The notes beneath the pieces are model-generated. The model did no database searches, was not told the DNA's origin, and saw only the letters and a program-made list of their open reading frames with translations. This document shows positions 50,829 through 59,902 of a DNA stretch of 64,000 nucleotides, in pieces (the stretch's first letter is position 1; the number at the start of each line of letters is the position of its first letter). Origin of the DNA: an uncultured Dialister sp. (GTDB lineage Bacteria > Bacillota > Negativicutes > Veillonellales > Dialisteraceae); NCBI GenBank assembly GCA_900545365.1, contig UQYL01000003.1, forward strand, positions 50,610 to 114,609, in the 5' to 3' direction. Position numbers and translations under genes: made by a program.

Positions 50829-50858
50829 TTGATTTTGTTTTCGGGAATATGATAGGAT
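50829..50858 (+). promoter_or_regulatory. Possible promoter of the YdbC-like gene
   Basis: TTGATT (50829-50834), 18-nt spacer, TAGGAT (50853-50858). Confidence 0.4.
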
Positions 50859-50889
50859 ACAAACAATATTTTCATTGAGGTGAAAGAAT

Positions 50890-51129
50890 ATGCCGACAAA
50901 AATCAGTGTAGAAATTCTTGAAGAACTGGGCGACCTTTCCGTCAGTGCAAACGGATGGAAAAAACAGCTGACTTATACGAGCTGGAATGGGCGCAGTCCG
51001 AAATTTGATCTCCGTTCCTGGGATGGGGATCACACTTCCATGACCAAAGGACTGACCCTGACAAAAGAGGAATTGATGAATCTCCGCGATGTGCTGAATC
51101 AGCTTGATTTTGAAAAATACGAAGATTAA
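50890..51129 (+). CDS. YdbC-like PC4-fold single-strand DNA-binding protein
   Basis: 79 aa. The pattern SVSANGWKKQLTYTSWNGRSPKFDLRSW, with DHTSMTKGLTLTKEE, matches Bacillus YdbC and relatives with the eukaryotic PC4 fold. These small proteins bind single-stranded nucleic acid as dimers; the cell role is unknown. RBS GAGGTG precedes the ATG. It is a single-gene unit with terminator downstream. Confidence 0.88.
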   Translation: MPTKISVEILEELGDLSVSANGWKKQLTYTSWNGRSPKFDLRSWDGDHTSMTKGLTLTKEELMNLRDVLNQLDFEKYED

Positions 51130-51164
51130 ATTCTTTAAAGAACCGACAGGATTTTTGAAAGACT

Positions 51165-51193
51165 AAAAAAGGCCTTTTCGAGGAGGCCTTTTT
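51165..51193 (+). terminator. Terminator after the YdbC-like gene
   Basis: AAAAAGGCCT / AGGCCTTTTT with an 8-nt loop. Confidence 0.92.
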
Positions 51194-51234
51194 CGTTTAT
51201 TCGGATCGCTTTCATGGTTCTGCGGAGGACAGAA

Positions 51235-52398
51235 ATGGATGGCATAATGCAGGAAAACAATAAAAGCAATATAAGACAGAGAAAAGCATATCTGTTCTGT
51301 CTTATCGGGATGGCGGTTGACGCCGTTCTCGGCCTCCTTAAAATCTGGATGGGCTGGCAGAGCGGTTCCATTGCGGTGATCGGGGACGGATTCAATAATG
51401 TGACCGACGCAGGGTCGGTATTTCTGCTCCTCCTCACGTTTTACTATGCGGCAAAGCCTTCGGACAGGACGCATCCCTTTGGGCACGGGCGGCTGGAATA
51501 TTTGAATTCTACAATCATGGCCTCCGCCGTTCTTTACGTGGGAATATCTCTCCTGTGCAATTCTGCGGAGAAGATCATGGATCCGGAGCCAATCGAATTC
51601 AGCGGGCTGCTTGCGGCAGTGCTGATCGCCAGCATTATCGGGAAACTCCTTCTTTCCCTTGTATACAGAAAAGCGCAGAAAGAGACGGGTTCGCAGGCCT
51701 TCAGCGCCTACGGCGCGGATTCACTTTCCGATGTGCTTTCCACGGGCGGCGTTCTTATCGCTGTGGCGGCGGAAAAAATGACGGGATTCCATATTGACGG
51801 CTGGGTCGGAGGCCTCGTGGCGCTGGCGGTCATTTATACGGGCTACAGTATCCTGAAACAGGCGGTCAATTCTATTATCGGCACGTCGCCGGACGAAGAG
51901 ATCTATGAAGAAATCAGAACCTTTATCTGTGGGATACAGGGGATATACGGTGTCCATGATCTGATCATTCACGATTACGGGCCGGGGAATCTATTCCTTT
52001 CCGCGCATGTGGAAATGGACAGCCGGATGACGCTGATTGATAGTCACAACTTGGCGGAGCAGGCGGCAGAACGGATCAAGGAAACTTTTCACATGCAGGC
52101 GGTGATCCATGTGGATCCGAAGGCGGTGGATAATCCGAGGGCACGCATGTATGCGCGGGATCTGGAATCGGCGATTTATCGGTCGCGGCTTCCTCTGGCT
52201 TATCATGACTTTTTTGTGGAGGAATCGGGGGAAAAGATCCGGCTCTCTTTCGAGTTGACTTTCACAGAGAAATGTAAAAAGACGGATCAGGAGATCTATG
52301 AGATCCTTGATGCGGAAATAAAGCGTTTCAATCTGCAGTACCACATCGATATGATGATAGACCGCAATTTTATAAGCGGAAAACGCTATGGGGAATGA
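51235..52398 (+). CDS. Cation diffusion facilitator family transporter
   Basis: 387 aa from ATG 51235 with GGAGG at 7 nt (51214 is also in frame). Six membrane helices, metal-site motifs DGFNNVTDAGS and HPFGHGRLEYL, then DSLSDVLSTGG. A cytosolic domain (about 210-290) has the ferredoxin-like CDF fold. A further C-terminal extension of about 95 aa (FFVEESGEKIRLSFELTF) is less usual. It exports Zn, Mn, Fe or a similar divalent metal by proton exchange. The D/N/D residues in the site differ between subgroups, so the metal is not assigned. Confidence 0.92.
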   Translation: MDGIMQENNKSNIRQRKAYLFCLIGMAVDAVLGLLKIWMGWQSGSIAVIGDGFNNVTDAGSVFLLLLTFYYAAKPSDRTHPFGHGRLEYLNSTIMASAVLYVGISLLCNSAEKIMDPEPIEFSGLLAAVLIASIIGKLLLSLVYRKAQKETGSQAFSAYGADSLSDVLSTGGVLIAVAAEKMTGFHIDGWVGGLVALAVIYTGYSILKQAVNSIIGTSPDEEIYEEIRTFICGIQGIYGVHDLIIHDYGPGNLFLSAHVEMDSRMTLIDSHNLAEQAAERIKETFHMQAVIHVDPKAVDNPRARMYARDLESAIYRSRLPLAYHDFFVEESGEKIRLSFELTFTEKCKKTDQEIYEILDAEIKRFNLQYHIDMMIDRNFISGKRYGE

Positions 52399-52456
52399 GG
52401 ACGGGGAGCCAGGAATGGATAAAGATATAAAGATGTGAGATGCGGATTATGGGCAT

Positions 52457-52484
52457 TTGTCGGCACAGATCAGAATGATATAAT
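52457..52484 (+). promoter_or_regulatory. Promoter of the NlpC/P60 gene
   Basis: TTGTCG (52457-52462), 16-nt spacer, perfect TATAAT (52479-52484). It leaves a leader of about 70 nt. Confidence 0.65.
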
Positions 52485-52561
52485 AAAAAATAACACCTCT
52501 GCTGGAACGCGGCGGCGGGATTGCGGCAGAATATAGAATACAGGCGGATGGATGTGGATAT

Positions 52562-53326
52562 ATGAAGAAGCAATGGAAAATACTGGCGGCTGCGGGGATC
52601 TTTATCTGCGGGGGATGGGCGCACGGCGAAGCGGCTGTACAGAACGGCGATTCCGGCGTGCTCGTCCGGTCTGTACAGCAGGCCCTGAACCGTTCCGGTT
52701 ATTCCGTTGCGGTCGACGGTTCTTATGGTACAAAGACGGCCGACGCGGTGAGGGCATTCCAGAAACGCCACAGCCTGACGGCGGATGGGGTCGTTGGACC
52801 GGCAACCTACCGGGCTCTGACTGGACAGACCCTGCCGGATGTCATTCCGGCGCGGAAAAAAGAGAAAAATCGGATTAAAGGCATGACTGACGCGGTCATG
52901 AAGAAGCAGACGGAATCGGCATCGTATCCCCAAAACGGTATCTGGCAGAATAGTATCGGCGGACTGGCGGAAGAGGTCACAAAAGAGGCAAGAAAATATA
53001 TTGGGATCCCTTATCGGTTCGGCGGTACGGATACCGCCGGATTTGACTGCTCCGGATTTATTCAGTATATCTTTGAAAAAGAAGGAGTCATTCTTCCCCG
53101 CATGGCGGATGAACAGTATCTTGTGGGAGAAAGAGTCGCCTTTGATGCGCTGGAGCCGGGAGATCTGGTCTTTTTCTCCACGTATGAGAGCGGAGTCTCT
53201 CATTCCGGCATTTATATGGGCGGTGGAAACTTTATCAGCGCAACGAGCAGCCGCGGGATCGCCGTAGCAGATATGATGAGCGGATACTGGCGGAACTGTT
53301 ATGTCGGTGCGAAAAGAATTTTATGA
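52562..53326 (+). CDS. Secreted NlpC/P60 endopeptidase with peptidoglycan-binding domain
   Basis: 254 aa. A signal peptide (about 1-24) is followed by a PG_binding_1 domain (about 30-85, GDSGVLVRSVQQALNRSGYSV). A linker leads to the NlpC/P60 domain (about 145-254). The catalytic Cys is C163 in FDCSGF and the His is H214 in HSGIY. It probably cuts stem peptides (gamma-D-Glu-diamino acid bonds) in wall remodelling. The Shine-Dalgarno is weak (GGAT). Confidence 0.93.
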   Translation: MKKQWKILAAAGIFICGGWAHGEAAVQNGDSGVLVRSVQQALNRSGYSVAVDGSYGTKTADAVRAFQKRHSLTADGVVGPATYRALTGQTLPDVIPARKKEKNRIKGMTDAVMKKQTESASYPQNGIWQNSIGGLAEEVTKEARKYIGIPYRFGGTDTAGFDCSGFIQYIFEKEGVILPRMADEQYLVGERVAFDALEPGDLVFFSTYESGVSHSGIYMGGGNFISATSSRGIAVADMMSGYWRNCYVGAKRIL

Positions 53327-53336
53327 AAACAAAAGC

Positions 53337-53372
53337 GGCACGGATCGATTTCCGTGTTTCTTTTTTATTTTC
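53337..53372 (+). terminator. Terminator of the NlpC/P60 gene
   Basis: CACGGA (53339-53344) pairs with TCCGTG (53351-53356), followed by a T-rich run. Confidence 0.75.
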
Positions 53373-53395
53373 TGAAAAATCCGGGGGAGGCAAAG

Positions 53396-54172
53396 ATGAT
53401 TATCGGAATGATTCAGATGAAGACAGACGCCGGGGAGAAAGAGGAAAATATCAGCAGGGCATTTCATTTGATGGAAAAAGCTGCGCCCCGGTGCGGTCTC
53501 TTGATCCTGCCGGAATTATGGATGATCGGTTATGATTTCCGAAAGATTCAGGAACAGGCGGTGTGTCCCGGCGATGCGCTGATGGAAAGTCTGTCCCGGT
53601 TTGCGGCGTATCATCGGGTGACGGTCGCGGCGGGAACCGTGCCGCTGCGCCGGGAAGGCGCTCTTTATAATACGGCGATGGTTTTCGGCCCGGACGGGTG
53701 CCTGCAGTGCACATACAGCAAAAGGAGGCTTTTTTACGGATATCTGGAATCTGAGCTCCTGCGGCCCGGAACGGGAAGCAGTCAGACAGAGATTGGCGGG
53801 GTTACGTGCGGGTTTGCGGTCTGCTATGAACTATATTTTCCGGAGCTTTTCAGCGAGATCGCCGCGCGGGGTGCGGATATGGCAATTGTTCCCATGTCGT
53901 GGCCGGCGCCCCGCATTGAGCGCATGCAGATTCTGGCAAGAGCGAGGGCGATCGAAAACGGGATGGCCGTCTGCGCGGTCAACATGGCGGGAGAATATCA
54001 TGGGATCCGTATGGGAGGACATTCCTGCTTCGTCGATCAGGAAGGGAATGTCCTGGCTGAAGCGGGAGAGAAAGAAACGATTCTTTATGCGGAGTATAAT
54101 ACAAATACGGAAGAAAGTATTGGTAAACACATTGCGGCCCTTCGGGCAGAAAGGAATGCACAGCAGGGGTGA
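53396..54172 (+). CDS. Carbon-nitrogen hydrolase (omega-amidase-like)
   Basis: 258 aa from ATG 53396 with GGGGGAGG at 5 nt. The nitrilase-fold triad is E40 (LPELW), K109 (YSKRRLFYG) and C143 (VCYELYFPEL). The family includes YafV/Nit2 omega-amidases that hydrolyse 2-oxoglutaramate, and other amidases. The exact substrate is not assigned. The end overlaps or abuts the LUD gene, so they form one operon. Confidence 0.9.
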   Translation: MIIGMIQMKTDAGEKEENISRAFHLMEKAAPRCGLLILPELWMIGYDFRKIQEQAVCPGDALMESLSRFAAYHRVTVAAGTVPLRREGALYNTAMVFGPDGCLQCTYSKRRLFYGYLESELLRPGTGSSQTEIGGVTCGFAVCYELYFPELFSEIAARGADMAIVPMSWPAPRIERMQILARARAIENGMAVCAVNMAGEYHGIRMGGHSCFVDQEGNVLAEAGEKETILYAEYNTNTEESIGKHIAALRAERNAQQG

Positions 54173-54177
54173 CTGTC

Positions 54178-54816
54178 ATGAAAAACTATATTGCGGAAAG
54201 AAATCAAATGGCGGCGGACATGGTCATCGCCGCACTGAAACGGCGGCACATTGAAGGTGTGTATGCGGAAAATAAAGAAACGGCTCTGGCCGCGGCACTG
54301 GCAATGATTCCGGAAGGAAGTTCTGTCGGCTGGGGCGGAAGCGCGAGCATTGAAGAGATCGGGCTGAAGCAGGCCGTCAAAGAAGGACCGTATTCGGTGA
54401 TTGACAGAGATACGGAAAAAGATGCCGAAGAAAGAAAACAGCTGGAACGGCAGTGCTTTTTCACGGATTATTACCTGATGGGGACAAATGCCATTACAGA
54501 GGACGGCATTCTCGTGAATCTGGACGGACGGGGGCCCCGCGTGGCGGCGCTTTGCTATGGTCCGAATCACGTCATCGTCATTGCGGGCATGAATAAATTG
54601 GTGTCCGATGTGGAAGCGGCAGTAAAAAGAGTGAGACATACCGCGGCGCCGATCAATGCGCTCCGCTTTCCCGGAGAGTCTCCCTGCCGGAAGGGCGGCC
54701 TCTGCAAAAATTGTCTTCAGCCATCCTGCATATGCAGTCAGCTGGTCATCACTCGGAACAGCATGGATCCGAACCGCATCAAAGTGATCATCGTCGGGGA
54801 AGATCTTGGGTACTGA
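54178..54816 (+). CDS. LUD-domain (LutC/YkgG-type) protein
   Basis: 212 aa from ATG 54178 (GGGGTG at 7 nt; GTG 54169 also in frame). It has the LUD core: GSSVGWGGSASIEEIGL, YYLMGTNAITEDGILVN and PNHVIVIAGMNKLV. A C-terminal Cys cluster (CRKGGLCKNC...CICS) could bind a metal or Fe-S cluster. LutC-type proteins belong to the LutABC lactate oxidation complex, but lutA and lutB are not here, so the role is open. Confidence 0.85.
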   Translation: MKNYIAERNQMAADMVIAALKRRHIEGVYAENKETALAAALAMIPEGSSVGWGGSASIEEIGLKQAVKEGPYSVIDRDTEKDAEERKQLERQCFFTDYYLMGTNAITEDGILVNLDGRGPRVAALCYGPNHVIVIAGMNKLVSDVEAAVKRVRHTAAPINALRFPGESPCRKGGLCKNCLQPSCICSQLVITRNSMDPNRIKVIIVGEDLGY

Positions 54817-54831
54817 GAAAGCGGTTTTTCC

Positions 54832-54860
54832 TTTACCTGCCATGGCACGGCGTGTATAAT
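54832..54860 (+). promoter_or_regulatory. Promoter of alaS
   Basis: TTTACC (54832-54837), 17-nt spacer, perfect TATAAT (54855-54860). Confidence 0.7.
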
Positions 54861-54914
54861 TAAATAACACTGAAAATAACAATGATAAACTGCCGTAATG
54901 TAAGGAGGCATACA

Positions 54915-57521
54915 ATGAAAGGCAATGAAATTCGCGAGAATTATCTTTCTTTTTTTGAATCTAAAGGGCATCTGAGACTTCCCAGTTATTCACTGATCCC
55001 GCAGAATGACCCGAGCCTTCTGCTGATCGGCGCGGGTATGGCTCCGCTGAAACCGTTTTTTACGGGGAAAATAGAGCCGCCTTGCCACCGCGTGACGACC
55101 AGCCAGAAATGCATCCGGACCGGAGATATTGAAAACGTCGGACACACGGCAAGACATCATACCTTTTTTGAAATGCTCGGAAACTTTTCCTTCGGCGATT
55201 ATTTCAAAAAAGAAGCGATTGCGTGGGCCTGGGAATTCCTGACGGAAGTTCTCCAGCTGGAAAAGGAAAAGTTATATGTGACGATTTATCCGGATGATCA
55301 GGAAGCCTATGATTACTGGCATAAAATGATCGGCGTGCCGGAAAATCACATCTATCCGCTGAGTGATAATTTCTGGGAAATCGGCGAGGGCCCTTGCGGT
55401 CCGGATTCGGAGATTTTCTACGATCAGGGCGAAGAATTCGGTACAGATCCGGAAAATCAGATGGGCGGCGACGGAGACAGGTTCCTTGAGATCTGGAATC
55501 TCGTATTCAGCCAGTTTGACCGGCAGAAAGACGGTTCGTACCTGCCGCTCGCCAAGAAGAACATCGATACCGGCGCGGGACTGGAGCGCTTGTCGGCGGT
55601 GATGCAGCATAAGAAAAACAATTTTGAAACCGATCTGTTTTTCCCGATCATTGAACGGGCCGCGGCGCTGGCGCATACGGCGTACGGCGCGGGCGCGCAG
55701 ACTGATGTGTCTCTGAAGGTCATTTCCGACCATACAAGAGCGATTGCCAATATGATCGGAGACGGCGTGCTTCCGTCCAACGAAGGCCGCGGGTATGTCC
55801 TGCGCAGGATCCTGCGCCGCGCGGTGCGCCACGGAAAGCTGCTCGGCATTGAAGGGCCTTTTATCGGTCAGATGATCGACGAGGTCGTGGAAATGATGAG
55901 CCCGGCGTATCCTGAGCTTATCGAAAAGCAGGAGTTTATAAAGAAGATCGCCGGTACGGAAGAACAGCGTTTCCAGACGACGCTGAATGCGGGCACCGAT
56001 CTTCTCTCCGAGATGATCGAAGATCTCAAAAAGAAGCAGCAGACGATCCTGCCCGGCGCGGATGTATTTAAGCTCTATGATACATACGGATTCCCGTGGG
56101 AACTGACGGAAGAAATCGTCCGTGAACAGGGAATGGATATCGATGAAAAAGGATTCGAAGCATCCATGGCCGAACAGAAGGAAAGAGCCCGCAGCGCACG
56201 AGTGAAAGTATCTCTGAAAGTTGCGACGCCGGATACGACCATGCTGGATGCGGAGTCCCTTACGACAGAAGACAAAGACGGAGAAACAACGCTGCTTCTT
56301 CTCGGAAAAGAGGGAAAAGCTGTTGCGCAGGCCGCAGACGGTGATGAAGTTACCATCATCCTGCAGAACAATCCGTTCCATGCGGAAGGCGGCGGACAGG
56401 CCGGAGATCAGGGACAGCTCATTGCCGGGGAAGGCATGATCCGTGTGGAAGATACAAAGAAGCTGCCCGACGGCATCGTGTACCTCATCGGTACGGTGAT
56501 GGAAGGCACTGTAGCCGCAGGCGAAACTGTGAAAGCCGTTGTTGACCGTGAGCGCAGAGAAGATCTGGCCCGCAATCATACAGCGACGCATCTTCTGCAG
56601 GCAGCGCTGAAAAAAGTTCTTGGCAATACAGTGAATCAGGCGGGCTCTCTGGTCCTTCCCGACAGATTGCGTTTCGACTTCACCTGGCCGGAAGCGGTCT
56701 CCGCAGAACAGCTGAAAAAAGCAGAAGCGCTGGTGAATGAACAGATCTGGAAAGGCACGGCTCTTGCATTCCGGGAAATGCCGATCGACGAGGCGAAGAA
56801 GCTTGGCGCCATGGCGCTTTTCGGCGAGAAATACGGAGATATCGTGCGCGTCGTTACCATCGGTGATTTCAGTATGGAACTCTGCGGCGGCTCACATGTG
56901 GCGAATACCGGGGAGATCGGCCTTTTCCGCATCGTCAGTGAGGGCGGCATCGGTTCAGGAATCCGCAGAATTGAAGCGATTACCGGGAAAGCGGCCTATG
57001 ACTCCACGGTAGAAGACCGGGAAGCCATCAGAAAGGCTGCGGGACTCCTAAAAGGGAAACCGGAAGAGCTGAATGACAGGATCGTTAAAATTCTGGAAGC
57101 GCTGAAAGCCGCTGAAGCGGAATGCGCCCGGCTGAAACAGCAGATGATGAAAGACGGAATCGGCGAGCTGCTGAAAAATAAAGAGGAAAAGAAAGGAATC
57201 TCTTATTTCGGCGCGGTCGTTCATGCGGAATCTATGGATGAGCTGCGGCAGGCAGCGGACCTGATCCGGGCAAAACTTCCGGATTCGGCGTTTATCTTGG
57301 GAGCGGAGCATAACGGAAAAGTAAATCTGGTAGGCATGGCATCGGAAAGCGCCGTGCATGCCGGTGTTCATATGGGCAAGGTCGTTTCCGCGGCAGCGAA
57401 GATCTGCGGCGGAGGCGGCGGCGGCAAGCCGGGAATGGCTCAGGCCGGCGGAAAAAATCCGGAAAAACTTTCGGATGCGGTCTCGGCGGGCGCCCGGGCG
57501 ATTGCGGACATGATCCAGTAA
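54915..57521 (+). CDS. alaS: Alanyl-tRNA synthetase
   Basis: 868 aa from ATG 54915 with AAGGAGG. Class II core begins NEIRENYLSFFESKGHLRLPS. The editing domain has NHTATHLLQAAL and the zinc-type CGGSH motif in ELCGGSHV. The C-terminal DHHA1-like part ends GGGGGKPGMAQAGGKNP. It charges tRNA-Ala and clears Ser/Gly mischarging. It leads the alaS-ireB-ruvX-DUF1292 operon. No T-box was seen in the short leader (about 48 nt). Confidence 0.98.
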   Translation: MKGNEIRENYLSFFESKGHLRLPSYSLIPQNDPSLLLIGAGMAPLKPFFTGKIEPPCHRVTTSQKCIRTGDIENVGHTARHHTFFEMLGNFSFGDYFKKEAIAWAWEFLTEVLQLEKEKLYVTIYPDDQEAYDYWHKMIGVPENHIYPLSDNFWEIGEGPCGPDSEIFYDQGEEFGTDPENQMGGDGDRFLEIWNLVFSQFDRQKDGSYLPLAKKNIDTGAGLERLSAVMQHKKNNFETDLFFPIIERAAALAHTAYGAGAQTDVSLKVISDHTRAIANMIGDGVLPSNEGRGYVLRRILRRAVRHGKLLGIEGPFIGQMIDEVVEMMSPAYPELIEKQEFIKKIAGTEEQRFQTTLNAGTDLLSEMIEDLKKKQQTILPGADVFKLYDTYGFPWELTEEIVREQGMDIDEKGFEASMAEQKERARSARVKVSLKVATPDTTMLDAESLTTEDKDGETTLLLLGKEGKAVAQAADGDEVTIILQNNPFHAEGGGQAGDQGQLIAGEGMIRVEDTKKLPDGIVYLIGTVMEGTVAAGETVKAVVDRERREDLARNHTATHLLQAALKKVLGNTVNQAGSLVLPDRLRFDFTWPEAVSAEQLKKAEALVNEQIWKGTALAFREMPIDEAKKLGAMALFGEKYGDIVRVVTIGDFSMELCGGSHVANTGEIGLFRIVSEGGIGSGIRRIEAITGKAAYDSTVEDREAIRKAAGLLKGKPEELNDRIVKILEALKAAEAECARLKQQMMKDGIGELLKNKEEKKGISYFGAVVHAESMDELRQAADLIRAKLPDSAFILGAEHNGKVNLVGMASESAVHAGVHMGKVVSAAAKICGGGGGGKPGMAQAGGKNPEKLSDAVSAGARAIADMIQ

Positions 57522-57533
57522 GGAGGTACGGGA

Positions 57534-57797
57534 ATGGCAGTCTCAGATGAAACGATTTTGTTGAGCAAAACGGATAAAGATGAAAATACGCAGGCTGCAA
57601 TGATTCTGAAGACCGTATATTCTGCGCTGAAAGAAGCGGGGCATAATCCGTCGGCACAGCTTGTGGGCTATCTTTTATCGGGAGAGCTGACATACATCAC
57701 CAGCCGTCATGACGCGCGGAAGCTGATTTCCGGGATCGAAAGAGACGAACTGCTGGAAGAGCTGATCCGGTATTATGTAAAGGGCAAAGGCCTGTAA
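57534..57797 (+). CDS. ireB: IreB family regulatory phosphoprotein (UPF0297)
   Basis: 87 aa. Motifs ENTQAAMILKTVYSALKEAGHNPSAQLVGYLLSGELTYITSR are seen in shortened form across the protein. In Enterococcus IreB is phosphorylated by the IreK Ser/Thr kinase and affects cephalosporin resistance; in other Firmicutes its role is unclear. It lies between alaS and ruvX, the conserved place. It has GGAGG just upstream. Confidence 0.95.
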   Translation: MAVSDETILLSKTDKDENTQAAMILKTVYSALKEAGHNPSAQLVGYLLSGELTYITSRHDARKLISGIERDELLEELIRYYVKGKGL

Positions 57798-57798
57798 T

Positions 57799-58221
57799 AT
57801 GAGGATACTCGGACTCGACGTGGGTTCTCAGACGATCGGCGTGGCGGTCAGCGATCCTTTCGGATGGACGGCGCAGGGCGTGGAAACGATCCGGCATACG
57901 ACGCGGGAAAAAGATTTTGCGCGGCTGAAAGAACTGGCGGATTCGTATCAGGCAGAGATGTTCGTTCTCGGCATGCCGTTGAATATGGACGGCACGAAAG
58001 GTGTGCGGGCAGAAAGGACAGAAGCCTTTGCGGCGGCGCTGAAAGAGGCTTTCCCGGAGATGGAGCAAGTCTTCTGGGATGAACGACTGACAACGGTCAT
58101 GGCGCAGAAAGAACTGATCGCGGCGGATGTGAGCCGAAAGAAGAGGAAAAAAGTAATCGACAAGATGGCAGCCGTAGTCATCCTGCAGGGATATCTGGAC
58201 CGGCTCGCCCGTCAGAAATGA
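57799..58221 (+). CDS. ruvX: Holliday junction resolvase RuvX (YqgF)
   Basis: 140 aa of RNase H fold. The N-terminal ILGLDVGSQTIGVAVSD carries the first catalytic Asp, and FVLGMPLNMDGT and WDERLTTVMAQ follow. It is assigned to pre-16S rRNA processing and/or junction resolution. It begins 1 nt after the ireB stop. Confidence 0.95.
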   Translation: MRILGLDVGSQTIGVAVSDPFGWTAQGVETIRHTTREKDFARLKELADSYQAEMFVLGMPLNMDGTKGVRAERTEAFAAALKEAFPEMEQVFWDERLTTVMAQKELIAADVSRKKRKKVIDKMAAVVILQGYLDRLARQK

Positions 58222-58230
58222 GGTTCAAAA

Positions 58231-58497
58231 GTGGAAGAAAAAATAGAAGAGCCCGTGGTGGTAACGATCACCGGGCCGGACGGCAATGAAAAAGATTTTG
58301 CGGAAGATGTAGTGATTCCCTATGACGGGAAAAACTTCGCGGTTCTCGTGTCGATTCCCGAATCGGAAGACGATGACAAAGAACCGGAAATTATTCTGGC
58401 GCGGATTGATATTGACGAAACGGACGGAGAGCCGGTATATGTGCCTCCGACTGATGAGGAATATGACGCTGTCGCCGCTATTTATGACGAAATGTAA
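58231..58497 (+). CDS. DUF1292 family protein
   Basis: 88 aa from GTG 58231. It is very acidic, with PYDGKNFAVLVSIPESEDDDKEPEIILARID typical of DUF1292 (YrzB-like). The family is a constant neighbour of ruvX in Firmicutes and has no known function. It ends the alaS operon before a terminator. Confidence 0.9.
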   Translation: MEEKIEEPVVVTITGPDGNEKDFAEDVVIPYDGKNFAVLVSIPESEDDDKEPEIILARIDIDETDGEPVYVPPTDEEYDAVAAIYDEM

Positions 58498-58514
58498 GAA
58501 GCGGGCATAAGTTG

Positions 58515-58548
58515 GGCAGGATCCTGTGGAAACGGGATCCTGTTTTTT
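58515..58548 (+). terminator. Terminator of the alaS operon
   Basis: CAGGATCC (58517-58524) pairs with GGATCCTG (58535-58542), followed by six T. Confidence 0.92.
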
Positions 58549-58630
58549 ACGTGTATATTTGGCGGATACAGGGCGTTATTCTTATGGTAAAATAAAAATA
58601 TTTCAGAGAAAAAATGTTTCAGGAGGATAT

Positions 58631-59902
58631 ATGGGAAAACATTTTTCTTTTATACACTGCGCGGATCTGCATCTGGGCGAGCCTCTGGGAGGGATGAATT
58701 CCGAAGAAAAAGGCCCGTGGACAGACGCTGTGAATAAAGCGACGTTTTCCGCCTTTGAGCGTGTTGTGGACGCGGCGGCGGAAGCTCATGCCGATGCGAT
58801 CCTGATCACTGGGGATGTCTATAACAGCGACCATCACAGCCTGGCGGCGCAGATGGCTTTTGCCCGGGAATTATATCGGGCGGCGGAACAGGGCATACAG
58901 ATTTTTATCACTCACGGCAATCATGATTCCGCCGAAGCCTGGCGGGCGGATATTCCGTTGCCTCCGCAAGTCCATATCTTTTCTGCGGAAAAGACCGAGG
59001 CCCTGCCGCTGACAGTTGGCGGAGAGACTGTCGCGACAGTGTACGGAATCAGTTATCGGACGCGGCACATCAGAGAAAATCTGGCAAAAATGTTTCAGAG
59101 AAAAGAGGATGACGGATTTGCGATCGCCATGCTTCATACGGATATGAAAGCGGACAGCCCGTATGCACCGTGTACAGAAGAAGAGCTGCGCGCGGCCGGA
59201 ATGGATTATTGGGCGCTTGGTCATGTCCATACCAGAAAAATCGTCAGTACATCTCCGTATATCGTGTATCCTGGGAATACACAGGGGCTCAGCATTGCGG
59301 AGACCGGCGCGCGGGGCTGCTGGCTGGTGGATGTCGGTATGCACGGCACCGTCACGATGCAGTTTATCGAGACCTGCTCGATCCGATGGATGGATATGAT
59401 CTGCGATATCAGTCAGTATGAGAATCAGGATGAGCTGCTTCGGGATATCATGAAACGGCGGGCGGCGCTGCGCAGTGAGGGGAAGCCGTACATGATCCGC
59501 CTGATTTTCCGGGGCAGGGGGAAACTGCACCGGATGCTGGTTTCTGAATCGGGAAGAGAATTTATTCTGCAGACGCTGAATGAAAAAGAAAAATTCCGCC
59601 ACATGTTTGCGTTTTTTATAAAAGCGGAAGATGAAACGCAGCCGATGATTGATCTGCAGGAACGGAGACGGCTTCCGGATGTCATGGGAAAATATCTGCA
59701 GGCATACGACCGGGCAGCGGTGCTGACGCCGGCAGACAAGCTTCTCATGCTGCGGGAGATAGCGGCCCGTCAGCCGGAGATGAAGAAACTCCGAAATGTC
59801 TTTGAGCGGGTAGATGACGGCATGATTCTCCGGGCCTTTCAAAAGGCGGAGCTCGTAGGCGCGGAGCTGCTCGCAGAGGAGGATACCGATGAAAATCACT
59901 GA
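58631..59902 (+). CDS. yhaO: DNA repair exonuclease, YhaO/SbcD-like
   Basis: 423 aa from ATG 58631 with AGGAGG. It has an extended -10 TGG-TAAAAT at 58585-58593 upstream. The calcineurin-like phosphoesterase motifs are CADLHLG, TGDVYN, HGNHDS, LHTDM and GHVHTRK. It resembles YhaO, the Mre11/SbcD-type partner of YhaN. The C-terminal region (about 280-423) is the capping/accessory part. The end overlaps yhaN by 14 nt. Confidence 0.9.
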   Translation: MGKHFSFIHCADLHLGEPLGGMNSEEKGPWTDAVNKATFSAFERVVDAAAEAHADAILITGDVYNSDHHSLAAQMAFARELYRAAEQGIQIFITHGNHDSAEAWRADIPLPPQVHIFSAEKTEALPLTVGGETVATVYGISYRTRHIRENLAKMFQRKEDDGFAIAMLHTDMKADSPYAPCTEEELRAAGMDYWALGHVHTRKIVSTSPYIVYPGNTQGLSIAETGARGCWLVDVGMHGTVTMQFIETCSIRWMDMICDISQYENQDELLRDIMKRRAALRSEGKPYMIRLIFRGRGKLHRMLVSESGREFILQTLNEKEKFRHMFAFFIKAEDETQPMIDLQERRRLPDVMGKYLQAYDRAAVLTPADKLLMLREIAARQPEMKKLRNVFERVDDGMILRAFQKAELVGAELLAEEDTDENH

